Shown here one piece after another: positions 5,475 to 5,535 of a stretch of 5,535 nucleotides of DNA (its first letter is position 1; every line of letters begins with the position of its first letter). The stretch comes from Desulfobacterales bacterium (GTDB taxonomy: Bacteria; Desulfobacterota; Desulfobacteria; Desulfobacterales; C00003060). Position numbers and translations under genes: made by a program. The notes beneath the pieces were generated by a model. It was not told the origin of the DNA and did not search any database. It saw only the letters and a list, made by a program, of their open reading frames with translations. The stretch covers positions 1,501,767-1,507,301 of the forward strand of contig CP070769.1 of assembly GCA_020347085.1 (NCBI GenBank). Direction: 5' to 3'.

Positions 5475-5535
5475 TTAAATCAGTTTGTGCTTTTCTATCA
5501 GTTCAATAACGCGCTTTGCGGCTTGTTGGGTATTC
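5475..5535 (-). CDS. C-terminal end of an unidentified protein (partial, runs off the right edge)
   Basis: On the minus strand an open frame from the window edge encodes NTQQAAKRVIELIEKHKLI and stops with TAA at 5477-5475. A charged amphipathic helix ending in a short hydrophobic tail is typical of the end of a small enzyme. Similar tails occur in several nucleotide-type kinases such as adenylylsulfate kinase, but 19 residues cannot support an assignment. A hairpin right after the stop and an intrinsic terminator 60 bases on support its being a real gene end. Confidence 0.6.
   Translation of the reverse strand, partial: NTQQAAKRVIELIEKHKLI

Noticed and set aside
1..5535. CRISPR arrays, tRNA or rRNA genes, insertion sequences, toxin-antitoxin or phage genes
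   Set aside because: No regularly spaced repeats, cloverleaf-like segments, transposase motifs or small gene pairs of these kinds were seen on either strand.

Overview
The window looks like the chromosome of a Gram-negative, Desulfobacterota-like (deltaproteobacterial) bacterium. The evidence is an outer-membrane porin of the phosphate-selective O/P-like type with the features seen in that group, roughly even GC content, and strong AAGGAGG-type ribosome binding sites. No lineage marker such as an rRNA gene is present, so this placement is an inference from protein flavour.

Layout. (1) Positions 1-1222 (+) carry a porin gene whose start codon lies off the left edge; the window opens inside its signal peptide. 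(2) Positions 1223-1414 are a structured intergenic stretch with a good intrinsic terminator, a second GC hairpin, a possible dispersed-repeat end and a plausible promoter. (3) Positions 1415-2131 (+) encode a 238-residue cytosolic protein that I do not recognise, rich in charged helices and with clustered cysteines. (4) Positions 2166-2476 (-) are a gene graveyard. The first 46 codons of a pyrimidine-dimer DNA glycosylase-like gene run straight into a stop, and another reading frame then carries what looks like the tail of a second protein. The fragments converge on the 238-residue gene, with a hairpin terminator between them. (5) Positions 2477-2700 are non-coding. (6) Positions 2701-5272 (-) form a probable three-gene operon read right to left: mutY (A/G mismatch adenine glycosylase), a TIGR01777/SDR39U1-type nucleotide-sugar-epimerase-like protein, and a small flavin-binding split-barrel protein of the pyridoxamine-phosphate-oxidase type. 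The gaps are 57 and 76 bases, and the last two genes have near-ideal Shine-Dalgarno sequences. (7) Positions 5273-5474 hold an intrinsic terminator and a GC hairpin, and 5475-5535 (-) hold the last 19 codons of a further gene.

The genes do not form one obvious pathway. MutY protects against 8-oxoguanine mutations. Its two downstream partners are probably redox enzymes (NAD(P) and FMN binding) of unknown substrate. The decayed UV-repair gene beside this operon is the most informative oddity. I see no CRISPR array, transposase, tRNA, rRNA or obvious undescribed defence system.
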